64,000 nt of DNA from Tropicimonas sp. IMCC6043 (lineage in GTDB: Bacteria > Pseudomonadota > Alphaproteobacteria > Rhodobacterales > Rhodobacteraceae). Numbering within the stretch: the first letter of the stretch is position 1; the number at the start of each line of letters is the position of its first letter. The notes beneath the pieces are model-generated. The model had not been told where the DNA came from and did not search any database. It was given only the letters and a program-made list of their open reading frames with translations. A program made the position numbers and the translations under genes. Shown piece by piece: positions 44,312-53,501 of the stretch. Location: assembly GCF_004146235.1 (NCBI RefSeq), contig NZ_SELO01000018.1, positions 1-64,000 of the forward strand, in the 5' to 3' direction.

Positions 44312-47300
44312 CCCCGTCTCGAAGGAATCGCTCGGCATTGCCGGCGGCCTGACCCGTGCCTTCATCAACTCGGCGCTCACCCCGCTGATGATCCTCGCCG
44401 CGCTCGCCATGGGCCTCGTGGCGCTTATCTCGCTGCCGCGCGAGGAAGAGCCTCAGATCTCCGTCCCGCTCGTCGACATCCACATCCAGGCGCCGGGCCT
44501 GCGGGCGCAGGACGCCGTCAAGCTCGTCACCGAGCCGATGGAGACCATCGTCAAGGGCATCAACGAAGTCGAGCATGTCTATTCCCAGACCTCGGACGAC
44601 TATTCGATGGTCACCGCCCGTTTCCTCGTGGGCACCTCGGCCGACACCGCAATCCTGCGAGTCCACGACAAGGTCCGCGCCAATCTCGACCGAATTCCCG
44701 TCGGCATCGATGCGCCGCTGATCGTCGGCCGCGGCATCGACGACGTTGCGATCGTCTCGCTGACCCTCTCGCCGAAGGATCCCGCGAGCGGCTTGAGTGC
44801 CAACGACCTCACCCGGCTCGCGCGCGAGCTTCAAGTGGAGATGGCCAAGATCGAGGATGTGGGGCTCACCTATCTCGTCGGCGAGGCCTCCGAGGCAATC
44901 CGCATCGCGCCCGACCCCGAGCGACTGGCGCTCTACGGCGTGACCCTGCAGCAGCTCGCCGCCAAGGTCGAGGGCGCGAACAATGCCTTTTCCACCGGCC
45001 TCGTGCGCGACGAGGGCGAGCAGATTGCGCTGGTCGCCGGCGAGACGCTCAAGGCACCGGTCGAGGTCGCCAACCTGCTGCTCACCACCCGCGACAACCG
45101 GCCTGTCTATGTCCGCGACGTCGCGAATGTGAGCTTCGTGCCCGACACGTCGGACCGGATCGTCTCGAACGTCATCCGCACCGAGGACGGCGAGATCATC
45201 CGCACCCCCGCGGTCACACTCGCGCTGGCCAAGCGCGCGGGCGCCAATGCCGTGGTCGTGGCCGAGCAGATCCTGCACCGGGTCCACCTGCTCGAGGAAG
45301 AGTTGATCCCCGACACCGTTCAAGTGGACGTCACCCGCGACTATGGCGAGACCGCCAACGAAAAGGCGAACGAACTCCTGTTTCACCTTGGCCTCGCGAC
45401 GGTCTCCATCGTCGCGCTGGTGCTCTTCGCCATCGGCTGGCGCGAATCCATCGTCGTCGCGGTGGTGATCCCGGTCACCATCCTGCTGACGCTGTTCGCC
45501 GCCTGGATCATGGGCTACACGCTCAATCGTGTCTCGCTCTTCGCGTTGATCTTCTCGATCGGTATCCTCGTCGACGACGCCATCGTGGTGATCGAGAACA
45601 TTGCCCGCCACTGGGCGCTGCCCTACAAGGGAACCCGGGTCGAGAAGGCGATCCGCGCGGTAGCCGAGGTCGGCAACCCGACCATCGTCGCCACGCTCAC
45701 GGTCGTCGCCGCGCTCCTGCCGATGCTCTTCGTATCGGGCCTCATGGGGCCCTACATGTCGCCGATTCCGGCGAATGCCTCCGCGGCGATGATCTTCTCC
45801 TTCTTCGTCGCGGTCATCATCACCCCCTGGCTGATGGTGAAGATCGCCGGCCGGGCGCCAGCGCATGACCCCAATGACGAGGCGCATCACGGCGGCACGC
45901 TGGGACGGATCTATTCGGCTGTCGCCCGGCCGCTGCTCCGGACGAAGTTCGGAAGCCTCGTCTTCCTGCTCGCCGCCGCCGTGCTCTCCTTCGGCTCGCT
46001 CGGCGCGCTCTACACGCGCGACGTGACGGTGAAGCTGCTGCCCTTCGACAACAAGTCGGAGCTTTCAGTGGTCATCGACCTGCCGGAGGGCGCGAGTGTG
46101 GAGGACACCGATGCGGTTGCACAGGCGGTCGCACGGGAGGTGCTCCAGCTCGAGGAAGTCGTTTCGGTCCAGACCCATGCCAACGACGCCTCGCCCTTCA
46201 ACTTCAACGGCCTCGTGCGGCACTACTACCTGCGGGCGCAGCCGCAGATGGGCGACGTGCAGATCAACCTGACGCCCAAGGGCGAGCGCGAACGCTCCAG
46301 CCACGAGATCGCGCTGGAAATCCGGGAGCGGATCGCCGGAATCGACGTGCCCGAAGGCACCAACCTCAAGACGGTCGAGCCGCCCCCGGGGCCGCCGGTC
46401 ATCGCGACGCTGCTCGCCGAGGTCTACGGGCCCGATGCTGAAACCCGCCGGGAGGCGGCCGAGAAGATCCGCGAAGCCTTCGCCTCGGTTCCCTACGTGG
46501 TCGATGTCGACGACAGCTTCGGCGTCCAGCCGCGGCGGCTGCGCGCGACAATCTCGACCGACGAGCTGGAATTCTTCGGCGTCGACGAGCAGGACGTGTT
46601 CACAACGCTAAGCATCCTCAACGCCGGCCAGACCGTCGGTTATTCGCATCGCGGCGAGGGCCGCTACCCGATCCCGATCACGGTCGAGCGCGGCAAGGAG
46701 GACCGCGTGGTGGACGAGCGCTTCCTGTCGACGCCGATCCCGGCCAACGTGCTGCCCGGCGCGCGGGGCGTGGTGGAGCTTGGCGACGTGGTACGGATCA
46801 CCGAGGAACACGCCTCCTACCCGGTCTTCCGCCATAACGGCCGCGCTGCCGAGATGGTCACCGCCGAACTCGCGGGCGATTTCGAGGCGCCGCTCTACGG
46901 CATGTTGGCCGTCGCCGACAAGATCGAGGAGATAGACTGGCCCGAGGGCCTCAAGCCCGAGATCCGGCTCAACGGCCAACCCGAGGACGAGAGCACCGTC
47001 ACGCTGCTCTGGGACGGCGAATGGGAGGTGACCTTCGTCACGTTCCGCGACATGGGTGCGGCCTTCGCCGTGGCGCTGCTCGGCATCTACATCCTTGTCG
47101 TCGCGCAGTTCGGCTCGTTCAAGCTGCCGCTCGTCATCCTGACGCCGGTTCCGCTCACCTTCCTTGGCATCATCTTCGGCCACTGGCTGTTCAACGCGCC
47201 GTTCTCGGCGCCCTCGATGATCGGCTTCATCGCGCTTGCCGGCATCATCGTGCGGAACTCGATCCTGCTGGTCGATTTTATCCGCAATGCGGATCCGACC

Positions 47301-47510
47301 CAGGACAAGGTCGAGACGCTGATCGAGGCCGGAGCGATCCGGTTCAAGCCGATCCTGCTGACCGCCGTGGCAGCGATGATCGGCGCGGTGGTCATCCTGA
47401 CCGACCCGATCTTCCAGGGGCTCGCGCTCTCGCTGCTCTTCGGCCTGCTGAGCTCGACCCTGCTGACAGTTCTGGTGATTCCGGCGATCTACCGGGTATT
47501 CCGGACCTGA
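44304..47510 (+). CDS. RND efflux permease (AcrB superfamily)
   Basis: 1068 residues with 12 membrane segments and two large periplasmic loops. The proton-relay acidic pair is in GILVDDAIVVIENIARH (TM4). In TM10 the usual Lys is replaced by Arg in GIIVRNSILLVDF, as in several subfamilies. It extrudes toxic compounds by proton antiport. The substrate cannot be inferred; no heavy-metal Met clusters are evident. A GC-rich perfect palindrome follows. Confidence 0.92.
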   Translation: MTDPVSKESLGIAGGLTRAFINSALTPLMILAALAMGLVALISLPREEEPQISVPLVDIHIQAPGLRAQDAVKLVTEPMETIVKGINEVEHVYSQTSDDYSMVTARFLVGTSADTAILRVHDKVRANLDRIPVGIDAPLIVGRGIDDVAIVSLTLSPKDPASGLSANDLTRLARELQVEMAKIEDVGLTYLVGEASEAIRIAPDPERLALYGVTLQQLAAKVEGANNAFSTGLVRDEGEQIALVAGETLKAPVEVANLLLTTRDNRPVYVRDVANVSFVPDTSDRIVSNVIRTEDGEIIRTPAVTLALAKRAGANAVVVAEQILHRVHLLEEELIPDTVQVDVTRDYGETANEKANELLFHLGLATVSIVALVLFAIGWRESIVVAVVIPVTILLTLFAAWIMGYTLNRVSLFALIFSIGILVDDAIVVIENIARHWALPYKGTRVEKAIRAVAEVGNPTIVATLTVVAALLPMLFVSGLMGPYMSPIPANASAAMIFSFFVAVIITPWLMVKIAGRAPAHDPNDEAHHGGTLGRIYSAVARPLLRTKFGSLVFLLAAAVLSFGSLGALYTRDVTVKLLPFDNKSELSVVIDLPEGASVEDTDAVAQAVAREVLQLEEVVSVQTHANDASPFNFNGLVRHYYLRAQPQMGDVQINLTPKGERERSSHEIALEIRERIAGIDVPEGTNLKTVEPPPGPPVIATLLAEVYGPDAETRREAAEKIREAFASVPYVVDVDDSFGVQPRRLRATISTDELEFFGVDEQDVFTTLSILNAGQTVGYSHRGEGRYPIPITVERGKEDRVVDERFLSTPIPANVLPGARGVVELGDVVRITEEHASYPVFRHNGRAAEMVTAELAGDFEAPLYGMLAVADKIEEIDWPEGLKPEIRLNGQPEDESTVTLLWDGEWEVTFVTFRDMGAAFAVALLGIYILVVAQFGSFKLPLVILTPVPLTFLGIIFGHWLFNAPFSAPSMIGFIALAGIIVRNSILLVDFIRNADPTQDKVETLIEAGAIRFKPILLTAVAAMIGAVVILTDPIFQGLALSLLFGLLSSTLLTVLVIPAIYRVFRT

Positions 47511-47513
47511 TTC

Positions 47514-47545
47514 GACGCGGGCGGCCCGGCCGGGCCGCCCGCGTC
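47514..47545. terminator. 32-bp perfect GC palindrome after the RND operon
   Basis: The stretch has half-site GACGCGGGCGGCCCGG and is perfectly self-complementary. It begins three bases after the permease stop. On the plus strand it is followed by six A residues, not T, so it is not a standard intrinsic terminator in either direction. It can still form a very stable hairpin or cruciform. Confidence 0.5.
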
Positions 47546-47564
47546 AAAAAACTTGGAGGTGAAG

Positions 47565-48464
47565 ATGCGAATCCTGTTCACCGGCGGATCCGGCAAGGCC
47601 GGACGCCATGTCTGCCGCTATTTGCGCGACCAGGGGCACCGGGTCGTCAATGTCGACCTGACGCCGCTTGGCGAGCCGGGCATCGACAACCTGACCGCCG
47701 ACATCACCGACTCGGGCGCAATGTTCAACGTGATGACCAGCTATGCCGATTTCGACGAGCTGGAGCCGGGCACCGGCGTGCCGCGATTCGACGCGGTGGT
47801 TCATTTCGCCGCCATCCCGCGGATCCTGATCGCACCCGACCACGAGACCTTCCGCGTCAACACGATCGGCACCTACAACGTGATCGAGGCAGCGGTGAAG
47901 CTTGGCATCCGCAAAATCGTCTTCGCCTCCTCCGAGACCACCTATGGGGTCTGCTTTGCCGATGGTGTGGCCGATCCCGAATACCTGCCCGTCGACGAAG
48001 AGTACGACGTCAACCCGATGGACAGCTACGGCCTCTCCAAGGTCGTCAACGAGAAGACCGGCCGTACATTCCAGCGCCGGTCGGGCGCCGACATCTACGG
48101 GCTCCGTATCGGTAACGTGATCGAGCCGCACGAATACGAGACGCTGTTCCCCGGCTTCTTTGCAGACCCGGCGAAGCGCCGGCGCAACCTCTTCTGCTAT
48201 ATCGACGCGCGCGATCTCGGCCAGATCGTCGACCTCTGCCTGAAGACGGACGGCCTGGGCTTCCAGGTCTTCAATGCCGGCAACGACAGCAACGGCATCA
48301 ACCTGCCCAATACCGAACTCCTCGCCCGCTTCTTCCCCGACGTGCCGGTCACGCGGGCGCTCGACGAAACCGAGGCGCTGTTTTCCAACCGGAAGATCCG
48401 CGAGATACTGGGCTTCCGCGAACAACACGACTGGCGCAACTACGTCCCGGAGGACACGCAATGA
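47565..48464 (+). CDS. NAD-dependent epimerase/dehydratase (extended SDR)
   Basis: 299 residues. The NAD motif TGGSGKAG starts the protein, and the catalytic Tyr-x-x-x-Lys is YGLSK with an upstream Ser (ASSETTYG). It could be a nucleotide-sugar epimerase or, given its partner, a uronate/aldose dehydrogenase. GGAGG is five bases before the ATG. The stop overlaps the next start by four bases, so the two work together. Confidence 0.8.
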   Translation: MRILFTGGSGKAGRHVCRYLRDQGHRVVNVDLTPLGEPGIDNLTADITDSGAMFNVMTSYADFDELEPGTGVPRFDAVVHFAAIPRILIAPDHETFRVNTIGTYNVIEAAVKLGIRKIVFASSETTYGVCFADGVADPEYLPVDEEYDVNPMDSYGLSKVVNEKTGRTFQRRSGADIYGLRIGNVIEPHEYETLFPGFFADPAKRRRNLFCYIDARDLGQIVDLCLKTDGLGFQVFNAGNDSNGINLPNTELLARFFPDVPVTRALDETEALFSNRKIREILGFREQHDWRNYVPEDTQ

Positions 48465-49366
48465 GCAAACCCGTCATCGGATTTATCGGCATCGGCCTGA
48501 TGGGCCACGGCATAGCCAAGAACATCCTCGAAGGCGGCTACCCCCTCGTCACCATGGCGCACCGCAACCGCGCCCCGCTCGAGGATCTGGTGTCGCGCGG
48601 CGCGACCGAAGCGGCGGGCACGGCGGAGCTTGCCCGGCAATGCGACATCATCTTCCTCTGCGTCACCGGCTCACCGCAGATCGAGGCATTGGTCCGTGGC
48701 GCGGATGGAATCGCGGCCAATGCCAAGCCGGGGAGCATCCTTGTCGATTGTTCGACGGCCGATCCCACCAGCACCGAGGGTCTCGCCGAGGAGCTTGCCG
48801 AAAAGGGCATCTCGATGGCCGACGCACCACTCGGTGGCACCCCGGCCCAGGCGGAGGAGGGCGAGCTCTCGGCGATCGTCGGCGCCGACCCGGAGACCTT
48901 TGCCCGCATCGAGCCGGTTCTGGCGACATGGGCCGCCAATGTCCTGCATCTCGGCCCGGTCGGCCAGGGTCACAAGATGAAGCTGATCAACAATTTCATC
49001 TCGCTCGGTCAGGGTGCGCTTCTCGCTGAGGGCATGGCGATGGCGCGCAAGGCGGGGCTCACCGTCGAGCAGTTCCACACCGTCATCGGTTCGAGCCGCA
49101 TGCATAACGGCTTCTACGACACTTTCATGAAATGGACGCTCGAACACGACGAGAATGCCCACAAGTTCACCATTTCCAACGCCCACAAGGACATGCGCTA
49201 CCTCGCCAGTCTCGCCATCGCCACCGGCGCGGTGACCCCTGTACAGGCAGCGCTGCGCAATGACCTCTGCGCGATGGAGGCGGCCGGACAGGGTGGACGT
49301 TACGTGCCGATGCTTGCCGATTTCATCGCAGAGGTGAACGGTCTGGACACGGAAACGTCGGAGTGA
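48461..49366 (+). CDS. 3-hydroxyisobutyrate/tartronate-semialdehyde-type dehydrogenase
   Basis: 301 residues of the beta-hydroxyacid dehydrogenase family. Motifs: FIGIGLMGHGIAKNIL (NAD(P) binding), DAPLGGTPAQAEEGELSAIVG (substrate), and catalytic Lys in GQGHKMKLINNFIS. The likely reaction is reversible reduction of a small semialdehyde such as tartronate semialdehyde. Coupling to the epimerase suggests sugar-acid catabolism; that pathway assignment is inference. Confidence 0.82.
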   Translation: MSKPVIGFIGIGLMGHGIAKNILEGGYPLVTMAHRNRAPLEDLVSRGATEAAGTAELARQCDIIFLCVTGSPQIEALVRGADGIAANAKPGSILVDCSTADPTSTEGLAEELAEKGISMADAPLGGTPAQAEEGELSAIVGADPETFARIEPVLATWAANVLHLGPVGQGHKMKLINNFISLGQGALLAEGMAMARKAGLTVEQFHTVIGSSRMHNGFYDTFMKWTLEHDENAHKFTISNAHKDMRYLASLAIATGAVTPVQAALRNDLCAMEAAGQGGRYVPMLADFIAEVNGLDTETSE

Positions 49367-49516
49367 ACGACTGCGTCCGGCCGGCGAGGTCCCGGAACGG
49401 CGTCCTGCGGACGCCCTCCGGAGCGCGCCGGGCCATCGGGGAAGGGCACAACGCCGAAGTCGTCGGGCGTTCCGAAGCAAGAGGCGGGCCGTCGGGAAAA
49501 AGCCTGAAAAGGCCGC

Positions 49517-49545
49517 TTGACGCCGCCCGCCCCGCGGCCTAGAAC
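49517..49545 (+). promoter_or_regulatory. Promoter of tRNA-Asp
   Basis: TTGACG (49517-49522), exactly 17 bases, then TAGAAC (49540-49545). It lies 44 bases before the mature tRNA. A C-rich spacer is typical of stable-RNA promoters in Rhodobacterales. Confidence 0.7.
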
Positions 49546-49589
49546 GCCGCTCACGCCGCGCGGCACAGGCTGTCGCAGGCGTACGGCGA

Positions 49590-49666
49590 GCGGTTGTAGC
49601 TCAGTTGGTTAGAGTGCCGGCCTGTCACGCCGGAGGTCGCGGGTTCGAGCCCCGTCAACCGCGCCA
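49590..49666 (+). tRNA. tRNA-Asp(GTC)
   Basis: A complete 77-base cloverleaf. Acceptor GCGGTTG pairs with CAACCGC. The anticodon loop CTGTCAC holds GTC. The T-arm is GGGTTCGAGCCCC, and CCA is encoded. Confidence 0.96.
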
Positions 49667-49683
49667 TCGCCACCCGGACAAAG

Positions 49684-49707
49684 GGCCCCTGCCTCGGCGG
49701 GGGCCTT
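49684..49707 (+). terminator. Terminator of tRNA-Asp
   Basis: GGCCCCTGCC pairs with GGCGGGGGCC (one G-T pair) over a two-base loop, 18 bases after the tRNA. Only two T residues follow, then GTC. Confidence 0.6.
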
Positions 49708-49840
49708 GTCGTATCGAACCACCCCAACTTCGCCTCGGCATCGCAGACAATAATTTCAACGGGTTGGCGAAGTTCCTCCCCTCACCTCTCGGAAGCCTCC
49801 GGTTTGTGGAGCTTCTCCGGTACGGCGCGCCTCAGGAACC

Positions 49841-50968
49841 TCAACGCCCGAACCATCGCGCGGTGCGGACAGTGCCAAACTCCTCCTTGTGGGTGCGTCC
49901 CTCGAAAGAGGGAGCGTGGTAGACGGACTTGAGAGACGGGCCCGTCAGGAAATCCAGGTCCGCCCAGCCAAGGCGGCCGTCTCCGAACTCGACAAGGCAG
50001 CTCCCCGTGCCGGTGTTCGGGCTCGGCACGCCGCCACGTGTCTTGGCGAGAATGGAACTTGCCACGGCGCGGGCCTGGCTCTCCGCGAAGGATCCAGCTT
50101 TCGGCAATCCGGTCTTTGCCACGTCGCCGATGGCGTAGACGTTGGGCACGGATGTCTCCATCGAACTCAGGTCAATCGGAATCCATCCACCCTCGGTCAG
50201 CCCGCTGTCGATGACGACCTCGGGGGCCTGATGCTTGGGAACACCGAGGAACAAGGCACAGGGAAGCTCTGTCCCGTCGTCGAGCACCGCCGTCCCGCGA
50301 TCCGCTTCAAGCGCCATTACCGTTCGGGACAGGAGCACACGAATTCCTGCCGCCTCGAAGGCCTCCATCAAGGCTCGCGAAAGGTCGGCGGAGGCGGGCA
50401 TCGGGCTCGACAGTGGAGAGACCAGCGTGATCTCGCACTGGTCCCGCACGCCCCGTTCGGTCAGGTAGTGGTGGAGCGTCAGGGCGCATTCGCTCGGCGC
50501 CGGCGGGCATTTGTAAGGAAAGCCGCAGATCCCCACAATCGCCGGACCTTTCGAAAACCCGGGCAAAACCTCGCGCAGCCGGTTTGCCCCGGGCACCGAG
50601 TAGAACTCGTGGCCGTGCTCGGCCAATCCAGGGGTCGCGGCGATGTCGAAGTCGGTACCAAGAGCGATCACGAGGAAGTCGGCCGAATGGACGCCTTGGT
50701 CTGTCGTCACGCGTCGCGCCTCCGGATCGATGGCGGTGATCGTCTCCTGCACAAGACGCACGCCGGGCCGGGCAAAGCTGCGATAGGGAAGGCGCACCGC
50801 CTCCAACGTTGCCCCGCCGAACATCACGTCGAACTTGGAGTAGCCGAAGACAAAACTGTCGCCCTTGTCGATCAGGGTGACGTCCGCTTCCTCTCCCATC
50901 GCTTCCGACAGAAGAGTAGCCAGTTCCATGCCGCCGAACCCGGCTCCCAGTACAAGAACTCGAGACAC
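49841..50968 (-). CDS. SQR/FCSD-like FAD-NAD(P) oxidoreductase
   Basis: 375 residues. The FAD motif LVLGAGFGGMELATLL starts the protein, and the second FAD motif is VYAIGDVAKTGLPKAGSFAESQARAVA. One Cys in GFPYKCPPAPSECAL sits where sulfide:quinone reductases and flavocytochrome-c sulfide dehydrogenases carry a redox cysteine. The second SQR cysteine near the C-terminus is not seen. The function is likely sulfide or sulfane-sulfur oxidation, or a related NADH-type activity. It stands alone. Confidence 0.72.
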   Translation of the reverse strand: MSRVLVLGAGFGGMELATLLSEAMGEEADVTLIDKGDSFVFGYSKFDVMFGGATLEAVRLPYRSFARPGVRLVQETITAIDPEARRVTTDQGVHSADFLVIALGTDFDIAATPGLAEHGHEFYSVPGANRLREVLPGFSKGPAIVGICGFPYKCPPAPSECALTLHHYLTERGVRDQCEITLVSPLSSPMPASADLSRALMEAFEAAGIRVLLSRTVMALEADRGTAVLDDGTELPCALFLGVPKHQAPEVVIDSGLTEGGWIPIDLSSMETSVPNVYAIGDVAKTGLPKAGSFAESQARAVASSILAKTRGGVPSPNTGTGSCLVEFGDGRLGWADLDFLTGPSLKSVYHAPSFEGRTHKEEFGTVRTARWFGR

Positions 50969-51297
50969 GGTCTTATCCCTTTTCGGCAGGTACCGTCATC
51001 GGAGGGGTCCGCAGATTGCAGGCTGTCTCCGGGATGAGGTTCCGGTTGCATTCCCGCACAACGCTAGAGGGCTACATGCCGGTGCGGCAAGCCGTCTTTG
51101 ACTTTCGCTGTGCTTCGGGACCGCCGCGGACAAGATTTCCGTGCGACAGAATCGATTATGGGCATAGCATTGGCACGGGTCCCGTCTGCCAGGGACCATC
51201 GCTGCGCGTATCTCCGGGCCGGTCCGCGCCCGGACGAATGATCGGCGGTATCGACCCGTGGCCACATCGGATCTCGGACGTAAAGAAGGGCTCGAAC
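50969..51297. other. Divergent gene-free stretch
   Basis: The 329 bases hold the outward control regions for the SQR-like gene and the ParB-like gene. I see no RNA gene or convincing promoter. An in-frame ATG at 51238 could extend the ParB-like protein by 20 codons, but its surroundings read as random. Confidence 0.4.
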
Positions 51298-51546
51298 GTG
51301 CTTGAAAAGAAGAAATACCCGATCGCAGAGATCTATGTGCCCACCAAACGGAAGAAGACCCTCGAACCTGCCAAGGTCGAGGCGCTTGCCGAGAGCATCA
51401 TCGATATTGGCCAGACGACCCCGATCCGCTTACGGCAGGGCAAGGGGCGTTACGTCCTGATCGAGGGGCTGCATCGGCTCGAGGCGCTTCGTGCATTGGG
51501 AGAGGAGAGCGTCGAGGCCTATCTGGTTCACTCCCGGTTGCACTAG
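51298..51546 (+). CDS. Small stand-alone ParB/sulfiredoxin-like domain protein
   Basis: 82 residues. The whole protein is one ParB N-terminal-like fold: KYPIAEIYVPTKRKKTLEPAKVEALAESIIDIGQTTPIRLRQ, then GRYVLIEGLHRLEALRALG. The GLHRLEA segment matches the GxHR/ERR nucleotide-binding box, yet no helix-turn-helix follows. A GTG start with AAGGG seven bases upstream was chosen. It may bind or hydrolyse nucleotides. The function is unknown. Confidence 0.7.
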   Translation: MLEKKKYPIAEIYVPTKRKKTLEPAKVEALAESIIDIGQTTPIRLRQGKGRYVLIEGLHRLEALRALGEESVEAYLVHSRLH

Positions 51547-51631
51547 AACGATGAGCGTCCTCCGAAGTGCCGAAAGCGCGCCGTCGAAGCGAACGACTTT
51601 CCGTGGGGGCGGCGGAAGACCCGGGGCCGCT

Positions 51632-52186
51632 TTAGCGCTCCAGCATGTCCACCCTGCCCTCTCGCGCGCGGTAGACGACACCCTGCCGGTCGTCCAGAAG
51701 ATCCGTTTCCTCGATTGAAAGCCCGAGGATTGCGCCGCGGAGAAGCTGCGAGGTGACGCCATGCGTGACCACGATCGACGCCGCGGGGACGGCCGCCAGA
51801 AAGGATGCGACCCGCGCCTGCATCTCCTCGAGACGCTCGCCGCGGGGGGCGGAGAACTTCCATAGGAAAGAACCCGGATTCGCCCCGGCATCGGGCGCGG
51901 CACGCAGGATATCGTCATATCCGAGCCCCTGCCAGTCGCCCATCGCGACCTCGGCCAACCGTGCGTCGGTGATCGGCCGTACCTCCGGGAGCGCCAGTTT
52001 CGCCGTCTCGAGTGCCCGCCCCTGCGGACTGCAATAGACCGGCAGACTCGCGGCGCCGGCCGCGCGAAGGATTTCACCCTGCCGGACCGCCTGTGCCCGT
52101 CCGCGTTCGGTCAGAGGAGAATCCAGCCCGCCCTGCATCCGTCCAAGGACGTTCCAGACCGTCTCGCCATGGCGCAGAATGAACAT
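51632..52186 (-). CDS. Histidine phosphatase (phosphoglycerate-mutase-like)
   Basis: 184 residues. The phospho-His motif is LRHGETVWN at the N-terminus, and the second catalytic His lies in VVTHGVTSQLLRG. It is a cofactor-independent-sized small phosphatase acting on an unknown phospho-ester. GAGGG six bases before the ATG fixes the start at 52186. It lies 79 bases after ppk2 on the same strand. Confidence 0.85.
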   Translation of the reverse strand: MFILRHGETVWNVLGRMQGGLDSPLTERGRAQAVRQGEILRAAGAASLPVYCSPQGRALETAKLALPEVRPITDARLAEVAMGDWQGLGYDDILRAAPDAGANPGSFLWKFSAPRGERLEEMQARVASFLAAVPAASIVVTHGVTSQLLRGAILGLSIEETDLLDDRQGVVYRAREGRVDMLER

Positions 52187-52265
52187 CGTTCCCTCGATCG
52201 GAGTTGTCTGCCCGACACTGGGTTTCAGCCAGGGCGAACCCCGGCTGTCGCCCGCGTTTACGGTG

Positions 52266-53201
52266 TCAGTAGACCTTCGGAACATAGAGCTCGTCGGGAA
52301 GCACCTTGCGCTCGTAATCGGGATTGTATCTCCGCTCCGGCAGCTCGACCTTCTCGTGCTCGACAGGCTCGTACGGGATCTTTGTCAGGATATGCTCGAT
52401 GCAGTTCAGCCGCTCGCGCTTCTTGTCGTTCCCTTCGACGATATACCACGGCGCCTCGGGGATGTTGGTGCGGGCGAACATCTCCTCCTTGGCCTTGGTG
52501 TATTGCTCCCAGCGAACGCGGGACTGAAGGTCCATGGGGCTCAGCTTCCACTGCTTCATCGGATCGTGAATGCGGACCTGGAACCGGAGCTGCTGCTCGG
52601 CATCGGTGATCGAGAACCAGTATTTCAACAGGATGATACCGTTGCGGACCAGCATCCGCTCGAATTCCGGCACATCGCGGAAGAACAACTCGACCTGGTC
52701 CTCGGTCGCAAACCCCATCACCCGTTCAACGCCGGCACGGTTGTACCAGGAACGGTCGAAGAGAACGATCTCGCCGCCCGCCGGCAGGTGGGGAACGTAG
52801 CGCTGGAAATACCAGCTCGACTGCTCGCGACGGTTGGGCGCCGGCAGCGCCACCACGCGGGCCACGCGCGGATTCAGACGCTGGGTGATGCGCTTGATCA
52901 CCCCGCCCTTGCCGGCCGAGTCGCGCCCCTCGAACAGGATGCAGACCTTAGCTCCTGTCGCCTCGACCCAGTCCTGCACCTTGATCAGCTCCGCCTGGAG
53001 CCGCAGCAGGTTGCGGAAATAGACACGGCGGTCGAGCAGGTCGGGATGCGCGTTGCGATAGATCTTGCGGATCTCCCGGCTCAGCATGGGTTCGGAGAAT
53101 TCCAGCTCGAAGGTCTCGTCCAGCGTTTCCTCGAGCTCGGCCTCGAGCCAGTCCTTGTGCATGTCGTCTAGCGGGTCGTCGTCGTACTGGTCGTCCATCA
53201 T
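52266..53201 (-). CDS. ppk2: Polyphosphate kinase 2
   Basis: 311 residues. The Walker A-like loop is FEGRDSAGKGGVIKR and the Walker B region is FDRSWYNRAGVE, with the lid RREQSSWYFQRYVPHLP. The size and single domain fit class I PPK2, which uses polyphosphate to make GTP/ATP from NDP. The acidic N-terminus (DDQYDDDPLDD) is common in this class. Two ATGs are adjacent at 53201 and 53198. Confidence 0.92.
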   Translation of the reverse strand: MMDDQYDDDPLDDMHKDWLEAELEETLDETFELEFSEPMLSREIRKIYRNAHPDLLDRRVYFRNLLRLQAELIKVQDWVEATGAKVCILFEGRDSAGKGGVIKRITQRLNPRVARVVALPAPNRREQSSWYFQRYVPHLPAGGEIVLFDRSWYNRAGVERVMGFATEDQVELFFRDVPEFERMLVRNGIILLKYWFSITDAEQQLRFQVRIHDPMKQWKLSPMDLQSRVRWEQYTKAKEEMFARTNIPEAPWYIVEGNDKKRERLNCIEHILTKIPYEPVEHEKVELPERRYNPDYERKVLPDELYVPKVY

Positions 53202-53501
53202 CTGCCATCCATCCTGAAACCGTCCGGCGCCGCCGAAGCGCCGCCGCATCCGCGCCTACCACCTGATTGTAACAAGTCAAGCCACGCGCCCCGACCCGCT
53301 CCTGCCCGGCGGCGAGGCTCCAAGCGCGCTGCAGGTATTTCGCAGTGTTTGTCGGCGCCGGTTCCAATTGGACCACAGTCCTGGGGTTATATCCTCGTGC
53401 AGTGTCGCAAAGGGGGCGTCGTCAGGTCGCTCCCGCGCCGTTCCCCATTTCATTGCGACCCGACTTAGCATGGCCGGCGAAAGTGTGAGATTGTGAGGAA
53501 A
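53202..53501. other. Gene-free stretch upstream of ppk2
   Basis: These 300 bases hold the presumed promoter of ppk2 on the minus strand and of the following plus-strand gene. Some AT-rich elements (TATTTCGC near 53336, TTATATCC near 53386) are visible, but I cannot assign boxes. No RNA gene is evident. Confidence 0.35.
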
